64,000 nucleotides of DNA, from assembly GCA_040219735.1 (NCBI GenBank), contig JAVJRX010000194.1. The stretch is one strand, 5' to 3'. Of this stretch, positions 8,569-17,115 are shown in pieces (the first letter of the stretch is position 1; each line of letters starts with the position of its first letter). The stretch comes from Coleofasciculus sp040219735 (GTDB taxonomy: Bacteria > Cyanobacteriota > Cyanobacteriia > Cyanobacteriales > Coleofasciculaceae). The position numbers and the translations under genes are program-made. A model generated the notes under the pieces. The model was not told where the DNA came from and searched no databases. It saw nothing but the letters and a program-made list of their open reading frames with translations.

Positions 8569-9708
8569 ATGAGAATCGATCACATTCACTTTTACGTTAA
8601 AGATGCGCTAGCCTCCCGCGCTTGGTTTGTCGAGCAGATGGGCTTTCAATCTGTGGCATCGGGGGCGAGTTGTCACACACGCACGACAGTGGTGAAGAGT
8701 GGGGCAATTTATTTTGTCCTGTCGTCTGCGATCGCGCCGAACAGTCCCGTTGCCCAGTTTCTGCACCAGCATCCTCCAGGTGTTGCTGATATTGCCTTTA
8801 ACGTTTCCGACATGGAATATGTTATGGAACGACTGCTCAAACGCGGCGCTAAGGTCTTACAACCCCTTCAAATTCACAACTATGAGGATGGATGCATAAA
8901 ATGGGGTAAAGTCGCCGCCTGGGGCGATATGACTCATACTCTGGTTGAACGCCATAGTTTTCATTCCATTCCCTACTTTCCTGTACAGGTAGACTGGCTG
9001 AGTTCAACACCCAACAATCAGACGCGCCAGGGCGCATCTGTACAAACTCAACACTCAACAATCAACACTTCCCCAATTGAGGAGTTTACCCATATCGATC
9101 ACGTTGTCCTGAATGTGGCGGCTGGGGATTTGGCGAAAGCGGTTGAGTGGTATCAGCAGGTGTTGGACTTCCAACCACAGCAGGTGTTTACTATCCAGAC
9201 GGAAAAATCTGGCTTATGCTCTCAGGTTATGGTGCATCCGGTGACAGGGACACAATTGCCCATTAATGAACCGACATCAGCGAATTCTCAAATTCAGGAA
9301 TTTCTGGATGTGAATGGAGGAGCCGGAGTCCAGCATATTGCCTTAGCTACGAGAGATATTGTAGGTGCGATCGCGCAACGACGCCGCCAAGGTATGTCCT
9401 TCATCAACGTTCCCCCCAGTTATTACAGGATAGTCCGCGATCGCAATCCGGGCTATAATTTCTCGATGGCGGAATGGGACGCGATCGCCCAGCAGCAAAT
9501 TTTAGTAGATTGGCAAGCCAAATCCCCTCAAGCGTTGCTTCTGCAAACCTTTACCCAACCTATTTTCGCCGAACCCACCTTCTTTTTTGAGTTCATAGAA
9601 CGGCGATGGGGGGCAAAAGGCTTTGGTGAGGGGAATTTCCGCGCTTTGTTTGAGGCGATAGAGAGGGAGCAGATGAAACGGGGTTGTTTGTCGATTGAAA
9701 AGAGTTGA
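8569..9708 (+). CDS. hppD: 4-hydroxyphenylpyruvate dioxygenase
   Basis: Converts 4-hydroxyphenylpyruvate to homogentisate, the head-group precursor of tocopherol in cyanobacteria. The 379-residue protein has the two-domain vicinal-oxygen-chelate layout. The Fe(II) ligands are H178 (THIDHVVLNV), H256 (GVQHIALAT) and E341 (FFFEFIERR), followed by the C-terminal GFGEGNFRALFEAIE helix. It is longer than some cyanobacterial HPPDs (about 340) mainly because of the linker at residues 146-168, which is encoded by a palindromic repeat and heptamer repeats. Translation starts at ATG 8569 after a heptamer-repeat-bearing spacer (8394-8568). It is probably monocistronic. Confidence 0.93.
   Translation: MRIDHIHFYVKDALASRAWFVEQMGFQSVASGASCHTRTTVVKSGAIYFVLSSAIAPNSPVAQFLHQHPPGVADIAFNVSDMEYVMERLLKRGAKVLQPLQIHNYEDGCIKWGKVAAWGDMTHTLVERHSFHSIPYFPVQVDWLSSTPNNQTRQGASVQTQHSTINTSPIEEFTHIDHVVLNVAAGDLAKAVEWYQQVLDFQPQQVFTIQTEKSGLCSQVMVHPVTGTQLPINEPTSANSQIQEFLDVNGGAGVQHIALATRDIVGAIAQRRRQGMSFINVPPSYYRIVRDRNPGYNFSMAEWDAIAQQQILVDWQAKSPQALLLQTFTQPIFAEPTFFFEFIERRWGAKGFGEGNFRALFEAIEREQMKRGCLSIEKS
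9004..9064. repeat. Palindrome flanked by 17-bp direct repeats inside hppD
   Basis: The imperfect palindrome CAGACGCGCCAGGGCGCATCTG (22 bp, 9019-9040; two mismatches between arms) resembles the perfect palindromes at 43819-43848 and 59841-59870. It is flanked by TCAACACCCAACAATCA (9004-9020) and TCAACACTCAACAATCA (9048-9064), which differ by one base and are built from TCAACAM heptamers. The reading frame of hppD passes through it and yields the linker NNQTRQGASVQTQHSTIN. Confidence 0.75.
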
Positions 9709-9797
9709 TCAGTATTTTTTAATCAGGAACAGGGAATAAGGAAATTGAGGACAAGGGAGTTGCTGAATCTCTACCTTGTCTTCTCCTATTCCCCCTT

Positions 9798-10424
9798 TCA
9801 TCGCAGAAAGCTGCTAATCAGCCAGAACAAGACAAAGGTTACCAATGAGGCAAATTTCTCAATGGTCAAACCCATGTCGATAAGCAGTGACTCCAACGCT
9901 CCTCCCAGAACTGTTCCTAATGCTACACCGAGCAGCAAACCGACTAGGGTCAGTAAGACAGCCCGACCAAATTGTTGTTCTTTGCGATTGAGGAAATAAA
10001 TTGTACCGCCAAACCCCAAGGCGACAGCCAAGGTAAGAATTGACGCTTCCGGATAAAACAAAGTCAGACCACTCAATACCAAGAACACAACCGTTGGTGC
10101 AACAAGATCACTCCTCGTCGGGGTGTCTAAAAGTCGTTGTAGCCAAGCCGGAGAGGAATTGCCTGAGGGTGGGCTGAAACCCAAAGAGGTTTGTGGGACT
10201 TTTTCCCGTTCCGGAAAACGAATGCGTTCTGGAACTTTGATTTTTCCTTCTTGGCGCATTCTGAGGCGATCCATAATAATCGCATCATAAGCCGCCTCTA
10301 CCGACTCTATGAGCTTAGGTTCGCCGCGATGCTGTTGCATCAAGCGTCCTTTAGCATCCTGAATTTCATCAAAGGAAGCATCTTCTGTGACCCCAAGTTT
10401 TTCGTAGGGATTTTGATCGCTCAT
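9798..10424 (-). CDS. CPP1-like (DUF3353) J-like membrane protein
   Basis: A 208-residue protein. Residues 1-65 are J-like (NPYEKLGVTEDASFDEIQDAK) but the HPD is absent (MQQHRGEPKLIESV). The following MDRLRMRQEGKIKVPERIRF is typical of the CPP1-like family. Residues 110-208 have three or four membrane helices. In plants CPP1 is a chaperone-like protein of protochlorophyllide oxidoreductase, and cyanobacterial members are thylakoid membrane proteins. Stabilising a chlorophyll-synthesis enzyme is the likely role, by family knowledge. It lies convergent with hppD. Confidence 0.85.
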   Translation of the reverse strand: MSDQNPYEKLGVTEDASFDEIQDAKGRLMQQHRGEPKLIESVEAAYDAIIMDRLRMRQEGKIKVPERIRFPEREKVPQTSLGFSPPSGNSSPAWLQRLLDTPTRSDLVAPTVVFLVLSGLTLFYPEASILTLAVALGFGGTIYFLNRKEQQFGRAVLLTLVGLLLGVALGTVLGGALESLLIDMGLTIEKFASLVTFVLFWLISSFLR

Positions 10425-10471
10425 TCAAAACCTCCGAGATATCCCTTTTTTTCACTGGTATATCGTGAAGT

Positions 10472-10500
10472 ACCCCAACCTGCTTCGCTTTTGTTGGGGC
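10472..10500. repeat. CCCCAAC hairpin upstream of the CPP1-like gene
   Basis: CCCCAAC and GTTGGGG arms enclose CTGCTTCGCTTTT. The hairpin is of the kind seen at IS200/IS605-type ends, and compares loosely with the end hairpins of the tnpB element at 26216-27574. No transposase gene is attached here, so it may be a solo end or a MITE-like remnant. Confidence 0.4.
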
Positions 10501-10537
10501 TTCTAACGCCCTCACATTAGCTAAAACAGTGACGGTC

Positions 10538-10765
10538 TTATTCGTCTTCGAGATTTCCCGTCTCATCCGCCGATGCCACGTTGGGTACTTTCAAAAGCGC
10601 AGAAAGTCCAGAACTGAATCCGGTGATGGTCTTACTCAGCGTCCACAGGCAGCCGCCCGTCTTCCACAGGCAGTAATTTTGTTTTGTCCCTTGGTCGCGG
10701 TTTTTAGTTGGAGTTCCAACCAATGTTTTTAGCTTATCAGCTAGGGTGAGGCTATCCATTCCCAC
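10538..10765 (-). CDS. Possible small hypothetical protein
   Basis: A 75-residue frame with an acidic C-terminus (NLEDE) and no recognisable domain (MGMDSLTLADKLKTLVG at the start). The region also contains a duplicated TCCACAGGCAG motif near 10642-10672. I include it because it is the only plausible coding frame between the CPP1-like gene and the response regulator. It could equally be non-coding. The remaining spacer 10766-11244 holds no gene I recognise. Confidence 0.25.
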   Translation of the reverse strand: MGMDSLTLADKLKTLVGTPTKNRDQGTKQNYCLWKTGGCLWTLSKTITGFSSGLSALLKVPNVASADETGNLEDE

Positions 10766-11244
10766 CGTGAAGACAGATGGGGACTTCCGCCGATTTTGTT
10801 AAGACTCTACACTGGTTATTATGATAAACATCGATGCTCTTAACCGGGCTGCACCCAACAGGTAACAGTCTGGTTAGATACCGAGTGTCATGCTAACTCC
10901 CTTGCAAGCTAGTGTAGCCTGTTCTTTGCAAACAAGTCCTCTGGACAGAAAAATTTGTTGAGTCCAGCCCAAGTGATGCCAGATCTGCCAAAAGCGGTTA
11001 TGCTATTGGGCGGCTGCCCTATTTTCCCACTTGGGTAACGATGCCAGACGCTATTGGCATCCCTGAGTTCTCTGGCGATAATTGACTTAAAGGCTGACTA
11101 CGCTATTGATGTCACAAAAATCTATACCCTGATTCCTGATCCAGTTACGCTAGAAGAGTATTGACTAAAATGCTCAAGACATCCTAGTGGTGAATAAGTG
11201 TGCATCTTATCTCAATCCCTGAAATTAGTTCTCCGTGGAAATTT

Positions 11245-11973
11245 ATGACCATGGTCTCCGCCAAAATTCTTGTCGTGGACGACGACCCGGCAATCCGCAA
11301 TTTAATCATTCGCTTTTTGAGCAAAAAGAACTATCAAATGGAGTCGGCGCAGGATGGTAAGACGGCTTTAGCCGCATTTAAACAATTCAACCCAGACTTA
11401 GTGATTCTGGATGTAAATTTGCCGGATACCCTTGGCTACAACCTTTGCCGGGACATGCAAAACATCAATGATGTTTTTGTTCTGTTTCTCACTAGTCGCG
11501 GTGAACCCGCTGACAAAAACCAAGGGTTCAAACAAGGTGGTGATGACTATCTCACTAAGCCCTTCGATTTAATGGAACTCGAAAATCGAGTGGGGGCGAT
11601 TTTGAGACGTAAGCGAGAAATTACGCCGACCGACCAGCAGCGCCTCGTTTACAATCACTTGACGATTGATCCCACACGTCGGGAGGTGACCCTTCACGAG
11701 CAACTCGTCCCTTTGACCGCTCTAGAGTTCGATTTGTTACATTTCTTAGCGTCTCATCCGGGTCAAGTCCTGCGCCGCTCTGAATTGATTCAGGAAGTGT
11801 GGGAATACGACTATGTTGGAGACCAACGAGTTGTTGACGTTCATATTGGGCAAATTCGCAAAAAGATCGAAATTGATGCGAGTGACCCAAAATTAATCCA
11901 AACGATTCGGGGAGTTGGGTACAAGTTTGAGGCACCCAACACTGAGCAAAATAATGGGCAACGGTCTTTATGA
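11245..11973 (+). CDS. OmpR/PhoB-family response regulator
   Basis: A two-component DNA-binding regulator of 242 residues with this start. The receiver domain has the acidic pocket VVDDDP, the phosphoacceptor D56 (VILDVNLP), Thr/Ser in FLTSRG and Lys in LTKPFD. The C-terminal winged helix (about 140-232) is typical (LVPLTALEFDLLHFLASHPG, VDVHIGQIRKKI, TIRGVGYKF). I prefer ATG 11245 or 11251 to the upstream ATG at 11200, because the receiver domain begins right after it (SAKILVVDD) and the extra residues are atypical. No cognate kinase is adjacent. It ends in a clear terminator. It is not RpaA or RpaB by sequence pattern, so the target is unknown. Confidence 0.9.
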   Translation: MTMVSAKILVVDDDPAIRNLIIRFLSKKNYQMESAQDGKTALAAFKQFNPDLVILDVNLPDTLGYNLCRDMQNINDVFVLFLTSRGEPADKNQGFKQGGDDYLTKPFDLMELENRVGAILRRKREITPTDQQRLVYNHLTIDPTRREVTLHEQLVPLTALEFDLLHFLASHPGQVLRRSELIQEVWEYDYVGDQRVVDVHIGQIRKKIEIDASDPKLIQTIRGVGYKFEAPNTEQNNGQRSL

Positions 11974-11977
11974 ACAA

Positions 11978-12010
11978 CTGACACCAAGCTCGCGCCATGG
12001 TGTCAGCTTT
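11978..12010 (+). terminator. Intrinsic terminator of the response-regulator gene
   Basis: CTGACACCA (11978-11986) pairs perfectly with TGGTGTCAG (11998-12006), followed by CTTTTGG, 5 bp after the stop codon. The 12011-12313 spacer that follows has no gene I can support. Confidence 0.75.
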
Positions 12011-12313
12011 TGGCTTCATCAGGAATTACTTGATCATGGACTACCCACGATTAGGTCCGACAGCTACCTACCCTTCTCTCCGCAGCCGTCCGGATGCCCA
12101 AGACCGATAGAATTTTGAGCGCTTACCCATCTGATATTGGTCGCCGTATTCCTCCCTCTTTCAGGGTAAGTGCCACCGTTAGGACAAATGGCTGTCCTGA
12201 CATTTTGTGGCATTTTAGGTAATGAAAAATGGACACCGCTAGGGAAACATCAGTCAGTCAAGACTAACACTCCGTCTTCACGTTCAGCGAAAACGTTCAG
12301 TGAAAAATAATTG

Positions 12314-12601
12314 TTAGCCAGCTTGAGACGGAGTCGCGGCGTGATTATCGTTATCTGTTGAATCAGTTTCAGGAGTAGCTTTCTGCTGAGTTTCAGACAG
12401 TGCTGGTGTTTTTGTCGCTTGTTCTAACTGTTGAGCCTCACGCTTAAATTCCGATTCAAATTCTCTAGATGCATCTTGAAAGCCGCGAATGGCTTTCCCT
12501 AGACTCCGACCAATCTCCGGCAACTTTTTCGGTCCGAATACTAATAGCGCCACAATCAAAATCAGCGCCATTTCCGGTAAACCAATCCCAAAAACGTTCA
12601 T
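12314..12601 (-). CDS. tatA: Twin-arginine translocase subunit TatA/TatE
   Basis: A 95-residue Tat component that forms the pore moving folded proteins across plasma and thylakoid membranes. It has a short periplasmic start, one membrane helix (LPEMALILIVALLVFGPKKL), the hinge FGPKKLPEIGRSLG, an amphipathic helix and a charged variable tail. The glutamate in the membrane helix and the FGP hinge are intact. In the same window the DUF362 protein carries a Tat-type signal and could be a client. Confidence 0.93.
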   Translation of the reverse strand: MNVFGIGLPEMALILIVALLVFGPKKLPEIGRSLGKAIRGFQDASREFESEFKREAQQLEQATKTPALSETQQKATPETDSTDNDNHAATPSQAG

Positions 12602-12673
12602 TTCATAACCTCCTGATGTACCGAGACCTGTGTCTATTGTGTCTCAAATTTAAAGTCTAACGCTTCACAGATA

Positions 12674-12709
12674 ACCCTCTCCCCACTGAAAAGCACAGAG
12701 GGAGAGGGT
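12674..12709 (-). terminator. Hairpin between psbH and tatA
   Basis: ACCCTCTCCC (12674-12683) and GGGAGAGGGT (12700-12709) form a perfect 10-bp stem, 140 bp downstream of the psbH stop on the minus strand. There is no strong T-run, so termination is likely but not certain. Confidence 0.5.
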
Positions 12710-12850
12710 CTCAATGGTTCATATCTGATTAGAGAAAAGTTTATGGCTATGAACCCTATAGCTTGTTTGGTGCTTCGCAAATACCATGTCGCTGGCTTGG
12801 AGGAGAAAGAGAAAGTTGGGGGAGAAAGAGTACAATCAACACCAACAGAC

Positions 12851-13054
12851 CTATTGACCTAAGCTTTTCCAATCCACATTGATGTTCTCCAGCAACAGCG
12901 AGGAGTTGTATAACTGCAAGATAATTAGCAAGAAAACGAAGAATAAGAGCATGAACACCGCCATCAAAGGCGTTGTTCCCCAACCGGGAGCCACTTTACC
13001 ATATTCAGAGTTCAGGGGTTTGAGAATATCTCCTAACCACGTCCGTTGTGCCAT
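12851..13054 (-). CDS. psbH: Photosystem II protein H
   Basis: A 67-residue single-span photosystem II subunit needed for assembly and for the QA-QB electron-transfer region. The sequence is diagnostic: MAQRTWLGDILKPLNSEYGK, VAPGWGTTPLMAVFMLLFFV and the lumenal LLLENINVDWKSL tail. It is divergent from psbN, the usual cyanobacterial arrangement, with 84 bp between starts. Confidence 0.97.
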   Translation of the reverse strand: MAQRTWLGDILKPLNSEYGKVAPGWGTTPLMAVFMLLFFVFLLIILQLYNSSLLLENINVDWKSLGQ

Positions 13055-13101
13055 GGGTCACCTATGATTAATTTCGATCACGTTTTGTAATGTTCTGTAA
13101 T

Positions 13102-13107
13102 ATTATA
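13102..13107 (-). promoter_or_regulatory. Putative -10 element of psbH
   Basis: TATAAT on the minus strand, about 48 bp upstream of the psbH start in the psbH-psbN divergent spacer. No convincing -35 is visible, which is common for photosynthesis promoters. Confidence 0.45.
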
Positions 13108-13138
13108 GAGGAAGAAGACTAATCTATAGAGACCCACC

Positions 13139-13270
13139 ATGGAACCTGCAATAGTTCTTAGCATTTCAGTCGCTGTAATTCTGATCGTCGTCACCGCCTT
13201 CTCAATCTACACAGCGTTTGGTCCGCCTTCGGCTCAATTGAGTGATCCCTTTGAAGATCACGAGGACTAA
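13139..13270 (+). CDS. psbN: PsbN protein
   Basis: A 43-residue protein with one membrane helix and the diagnostic MEPAIVLSISVAVILIVVTA start, TAFGPPSAQLSDPF centre and acidic FEDHED end. PsbN is not a photosystem II subunit but assists assembly and repair of the reaction centre. Start ATG 13139, stop 13268-13270. It is divergent from psbH. Confidence 0.96.
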   Translation: MEPAIVLSISVAVILIVVTAFSIYTAFGPPSAQLSDPFEDHED

Positions 13271-13424
13271 GCGTTGACAATCCTTGCTTGGGTTGCCCAC
13301 TGGGATTAGAAGATGGGGGCATTCTGGCTGGGCTTCGCCCTGCTGCGCTCACACAGGCAGTCATGGGTCAAGAATGCTAGACTTATAACTTGCGACTTTA
13401 GGATAAGAAACGGAATAAAAATCT

Positions 13425-13655
13425 ATGCTGCATCGGCGTTACCAGTTGGATTACAGTCAAATTATGCACCGAGCAGAGGAGCTAGTCAACGCGGCTTCTA
13501 ATCGCTATCGGATTACGGTGCAAGTGGCAAATCGGGCAAAGCGCCGTCGCTACGAAGATTTTGAAAATCTCGACGACCCAATGATGAAGCCTGTACTGCG
13601 GGCAATTATTGAGATGTCTGATGAACTAACCCAACCGGAAATAATTGGGGATTAA
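13425..13655 (+). CDS. rpoZ: RNA polymerase omega subunit
   Basis: A 76-residue omega subunit of the cyanobacterial type. It is recognised by SQIMHRAEELVNAASNRYRI, TVQVANRAKRRRYEDFENLD and the end AIIEMSDELTQPEIIGD. Omega helps fold and hold the beta-prime subunit, which in this organism is split into RpoC1 and RpoC2 (both in this window). It lies 154 bp after psbN; the gap has no further gene. Confidence 0.95.
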   Translation: MLHRRYQLDYSQIMHRAEELVNAASNRYRITVQVANRAKRRRYEDFENLDDPMMKPVLRAIIEMSDELTQPEIIGD

Positions 13656-13753
13656 AGGCGGGCGCCAGGAAAGCTGGGGAAGCTGGGGGAGTAACTTTTA
13701 TGGCGACAGCTATATCATCCCTGACTTTTCACGGGAAGTCTAAAAACCTGAGT

Positions 13754-13812
13754 CGGGGCGGGTTTAGTTACATCAGGTTGCAACCAAAAAGATAGTGGTG
13801 AAACCCGCCCCG
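13754..13812. repeat. Long-loop hairpin CGGGGCGGGTTT...AAACCCGCCCCG
   Basis: Perfect 12-bp arms (13754-13765 and 13801-13812) around a 35-bp loop. A related element with GGGCGGGTTT and AAACCCGCCC arms and a different loop is at 36127-36183. It is probably a dispersed mobile or structural repeat. Confidence 0.7.
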
Positions 13813-13874
13813 GAGAGAATTCACACTCACTTTGCGCCACATACCGTGAAAGTCAGATATCATCCCTATTCACT

Positions 13875-14507
13875 ATGATCCAACTGAAACACAAAGGTAA
13901 GGCGACAGGCTTCGTTGTGCTGTTTACCCTTACCTTTGTAATGAGTATCGGCTTGTGCTGGGGCAAAGCGGGAGTTAGGACTATCCCTGTTTTGCCAATT
14001 TTAGGCTCCCAACCCGCCAGCGCCCAATTAATTAGATCTCAGGATACTTGGCGTCAAGTTTACGAGCGATTGCCCGATTTCCCCAAAGAGAACCAGTATG
14101 TCAGTAATGAAACGGGCGAAGTAAATTTAGAGACTACACTGGCAAGTCGTCTGATTCGTTATCACCTGTACGTGAAAAGACGCCTTCCTAATTACCGTTT
14201 TGATTGGAAGCTGACCCTTGCTGACTATCTTGGGGCTAATGAGTATATAAATGAATCTGTGTATCCCAGTAGTAACACGTTAAGGGAAAATCCGATGGCA
14301 GGCGATCGCGCGGCGATAGAAAAGCTGACTCGCCAGCAGCGAGAGGATTTGATTGAGGTTTTAGTTAGCATTTATAATCCCAATCGTCCCGATACCCAAA
14401 TTTCAACACCTAGCCAGCAGCCGTCGCCACCCTCCACTCCTACTCGCCCCTCTAAGCCACGATTACCTCAACCTGGGGACGCTGATTTACTGAACATCAA
14501 TTTTTGA
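13875..14507 (+). CDS. Secreted hypothetical protein
   Basis: A 210-residue protein with a hydrophobic N-terminal helix (12-29) and a likely processing site after PASA (residue 50). The globular part (55-175) contains ETTLASRLIRYHLYVKRRLP and the end of the domain RQQREDLIEVLVSIYNPNRP, and a Pro/Ser/Thr-rich tail follows. It looks like a conserved cyanobacterial periplasmic or lumenal protein of unknown function. It stands alone between two repeat-bearing spacers. Confidence 0.75.
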   Translation: MIQLKHKGKATGFVVLFTLTFVMSIGLCWGKAGVRTIPVLPILGSQPASAQLIRSQDTWRQVYERLPDFPKENQYVSNETGEVNLETTLASRLIRYHLYVKRRLPNYRFDWKLTLADYLGANEYINESVYPSSNTLRENPMAGDRAAIEKLTRQQREDLIEVLVSIYNPNRPDTQISTPSQQPSPPSTPTRPSKPRLPQPGDADLLNINF

Positions 14508-14876
14508 CATCAGCCTCACTCGTGCTTTTGATAATCGGCATGGTTATTATCTATTAGATTATAGGTTCTTATATTTTGTAGCCAATTTTTGTTATATTGA
14601 GCAATTTTATGCCTAAATTTAAGGAATTGAATCGCCTTTTTTGTGTGAAATAATTAGCGCAACGGCGCGTTACGCTACCCTACCCTTCGGGAACGCTGCG
14701 CGAACGGGAACGCTTCGCGAACGCTAACGCACCCTACCGTGACACAGATAAAATGGTGGAAAAAATCTTTTGAATCGGGCGCAAGCCTTGCGCCCCTACA
14801 TGCCCCTACCTTTTCTTTTGCCTAATTCTAATCCATCCAATTAGGTGTGCCACGTCATTACACCCTTTTTTGTTAG
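14508..14876. repeat. Intergenic repeats before purH
   Basis: The spacer has a GC-rich block with repeated GGAACGCTNCGCGAACG units near 14680-14735, then a CGCAAGCCTTGCGCCCCTACA element (about 14779-14800) and AATTAGGTGTGCCACG (about 14839-14854). The last two are related to the repeats at 6254-6323 and 35990-36051, in inverted order. No gene is seen. Confidence 0.6.
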
Positions 14877-16439
14877 TTAATGCAAAAAGTGACGTATACC
14901 TGTAAGTACCATCACTAAACCCAATTCATTCGCCGCCTGAATCGAATCTTTATCCCGTAAACTTCCCCCAGGTTGTACGATCGCGTCTATTCCAGCATCA
15001 GCCGCTGTGCGTACTGAGTCATCAAAGGGGAAGAATCCATCACTAGCGAGAATACCTCCTTTCGCTTTTTCCCCAGCTTGTTCTAAGGCAATTTTCACCG
15101 CGCCTACCCGATTCATTTGACCGGCGCCAATTCCTAAGGTGGTGCGATCGCGAGTTACGACAATGGCATTAGATTTAACGTGTTTACACACCTTCCAGGC
15201 AAATAATAATTCCTCTAGTTGATCAGGAGTCGGTTGCTTTTCGGTGACAATTTGCCAGTCGTCGGGGGTATCGACTGCATCATCCGACGCTTGCACCAGT
15301 AACCCACCAGCAATAACTTTTGCGGTTTGCTTGGGACCATTTTGTAACTCAGGTAGCAGTAAAATTCGTAATTTTGATTTTTTAGCCAGAATCTCTTTGG
15401 CGTCGGGATCACACTCTGGCGCGACGACACATTCTAAAAAGGTTTGGGTTAACGCCCCGGCTGTAGACATATCAATCGGATGGTTCAATGCAACAATACC
15501 GCCAAAGGCAGAAACGGGATCAGCGTGTAAGGCTTTTTCGTAAGCTTCAAACAGCGTACCTCCCAACGCCACACCACAGGGATTTGTATGCTTAAGCACA
15601 GCTGCGGCGGGTAAATCTGTAAATTCAGTAATAATCCGCCGTGCGGCTTCTAAATCCACCAAGTTATTGTAACTGAGTTCTTTTCCTTGCAGCTTAGTTG
15701 CAGCCGTCCATCCGGTGGGAGTGGTTCCAGTTTGATACCAGGTTGCTGATTGATGAGGATTTTCTCCGTAGCGTAGGGATTGCAGTTGCTTTCCAGAGAG
15801 GACAAAATCTTGGGGAAGGGATGGTGCTTCCGGGGCTGCGTCGAGGGGTTCCTGGGTTTTGCCTAGGTAGGACGCGATCGCGCGATCGTAATCACCTGTA
15901 TGAGAAAATGCCTGTATTGCACAGGCTTGGCGGAATTCTAGGGACGGTTGATGCTCATGCTGGCGTAATTGTTCTAGATAGGTTTCATACTGGCTGGGCT
16001 TACACAAAACCGTTAGATGGGCAAAATTCTTTGCTGACGCCCGTAGCATCGCAGGTCCCCCAATATCGATATTCTCGATCGCCTCTGATAACGTCACATT
16101 GGCTTTTGCGATCGTTTCCTCAAAGGGATACAAATTCACTACCACCAAATCAATGGGTAGAATCTGATGGGCTACCATTTGTTCCACATCTTCCGCCACA
16201 TCCCGCCGTCCCAGAATACCGCCATGAATCCGGGGATGCAGAGTTTTTACTCTACCTCCTAAAATTTCGGGAAATTCTGTATAGTCAGATACTTTAGTTA
16301 CGGGTAAATCAGCCTCTTGCAGGGCTTTTGCGGTTCCCCCACTACTCATTAAGGCAAAGTCAAATTCTGTAACCAGCTTACGGGCAAACTCAACCAGTCC
16401 GGTTTTATCGGATACACTCAGCAGGGCTAAACGTGCCAT
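14877..16439 (-). CDS. purH: Bifunctional AICAR transformylase / IMP cyclohydrolase
   Basis: Catalyses the last two steps of IMP synthesis in the cytoplasm. The 520-residue length fits the family. The N-terminal cyclohydrolase (MGS-like) domain shows LALLSVSDKTGLVEFARKL, the SSGGTAKAL phosphate loop and RVKTLHPRIHGGIL. The C-terminal transformylase has LRYGENPHQSA, the catalytic Lys/His segment VLKHTNPCGVA and SDGFFPFDDSV. It is a single gene; its upstream region (16440-16840) carries heptamer repeats and no other gene. Confidence 0.97.
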   Translation of the reverse strand: MARLALLSVSDKTGLVEFARKLVTEFDFALMSSGGTAKALQEADLPVTKVSDYTEFPEILGGRVKTLHPRIHGGILGRRDVAEDVEQMVAHQILPIDLVVVNLYPFEETIAKANVTLSEAIENIDIGGPAMLRASAKNFAHLTVLCKPSQYETYLEQLRQHEHQPSLEFRQACAIQAFSHTGDYDRAIASYLGKTQEPLDAAPEAPSLPQDFVLSGKQLQSLRYGENPHQSATWYQTGTTPTGWTAATKLQGKELSYNNLVDLEAARRIITEFTDLPAAAVLKHTNPCGVALGGTLFEAYEKALHADPVSAFGGIVALNHPIDMSTAGALTQTFLECVVAPECDPDAKEILAKKSKLRILLLPELQNGPKQTAKVIAGGLLVQASDDAVDTPDDWQIVTEKQPTPDQLEELLFAWKVCKHVKSNAIVVTRDRTTLGIGAGQMNRVGAVKIALEQAGEKAKGGILASDGFFPFDDSVRTAADAGIDAIVQPGGSLRDKDSIQAANELGLVMVLTGIRHFLH

Positions 16440-16591
16440 TTTTCTTCTCCCTTGACTACAACCTTATCCAGGATATATGGGATTTGGGAAGTTTTGAGTT
16501 TCGTTATTCGTCATTTGTCATTCGTCATACTCGCTTTCATCGAGAAGCAAGCTACGTCATTTGTCATTCTCTCCCCCAGCTCCCCCAGCTC

Positions 16592-16620
16592 CTGATAACT
16601 GATAACTGATAACTGATAAC
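16592..16620. repeat. Tandem heptanucleotide repeat (TGATAAC)
   Basis: About four copies of CTGATAA in tandem, preceded by CTCCCCCAG-type units and ATTTGTCATT units at 16503-16570. It is a short tandemly repeated heptamer array typical of filamentous cyanobacteria. There are no spacers, so this is not CRISPR. Confidence 0.85.
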
Positions 16621-16840
16621 TCCCCCAGTTCCCTCATCAAAAACCCCGTCCTCGCAAATCAGGGGGACAGGGTTATTTGGGGAAACGCAAAATTACGATG
16701 AAGCAATAGCGAGTTTCCCTGGTACAAGTAATCCTTATCTAGGACTGTTTAGATAGCTTGTGGTGGTAATTTTGTCAGGAGGGAGTTAGCAAATAACGAT
16801 ATTAACAAATTCTCTCCTCAATCTATACCAACCACTCAGC

Positions 16841-16969
16841 TTACGGCATCGGATGAAATAGTAAATCAGGGAAAAAGCGGTTAAATTCAATCAAAACTCC
16901 GGCTGTAATGGTTAACCAAACAGCAATTAACACCGGGGCTAAGGAAAGATACTTGAGAAAATACTGCAT
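16841..16969 (-). CDS. psaJ: Photosystem I subunit IX (J)
   Basis: A 42-residue one-helix photosystem I protein, shorter than most gene finders report. It begins MQYFLKYLSLAPVLIAVWLT and ends FFPDLLFHPMP, which is diagnostic. PsaJ binds chlorophyll and holds PsaF at the periphery of photosystem I. It lies 147 bp downstream of psaF on the same strand, the standard psaFJ operon. Confidence 0.96.
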   Translation of the reverse strand: MQYFLKYLSLAPVLIAVWLTITAGVLIEFNRFFPDLLFHPMP

Positions 16970-17115
16970 CAAACTTCTCCTGAACGTGATAGTGGATAGG
17001 TAAGTCGATCAATTGTGTAACTAGAGATTTGGACAGCTAGGATGTTAGTCCCCCGAAATGACGGAAAATTCTACACCCATCAGCTAGCTCCTATCTCCAG
17101 TTGCCAATTTCTAGA

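Noticed and set aside
11200..11244. Upstream ATG for the response regulator
   Set aside because: The receiver domain begins right after the ATGs at 11245 and 11251; the extra 15 residues are unlike the family.
16503..16620. Possible CRISPR array
   Set aside because: Units are 7 bp and directly adjacent with no spacers; this is a tandem heptamer repeat and no cas gene is in the window.
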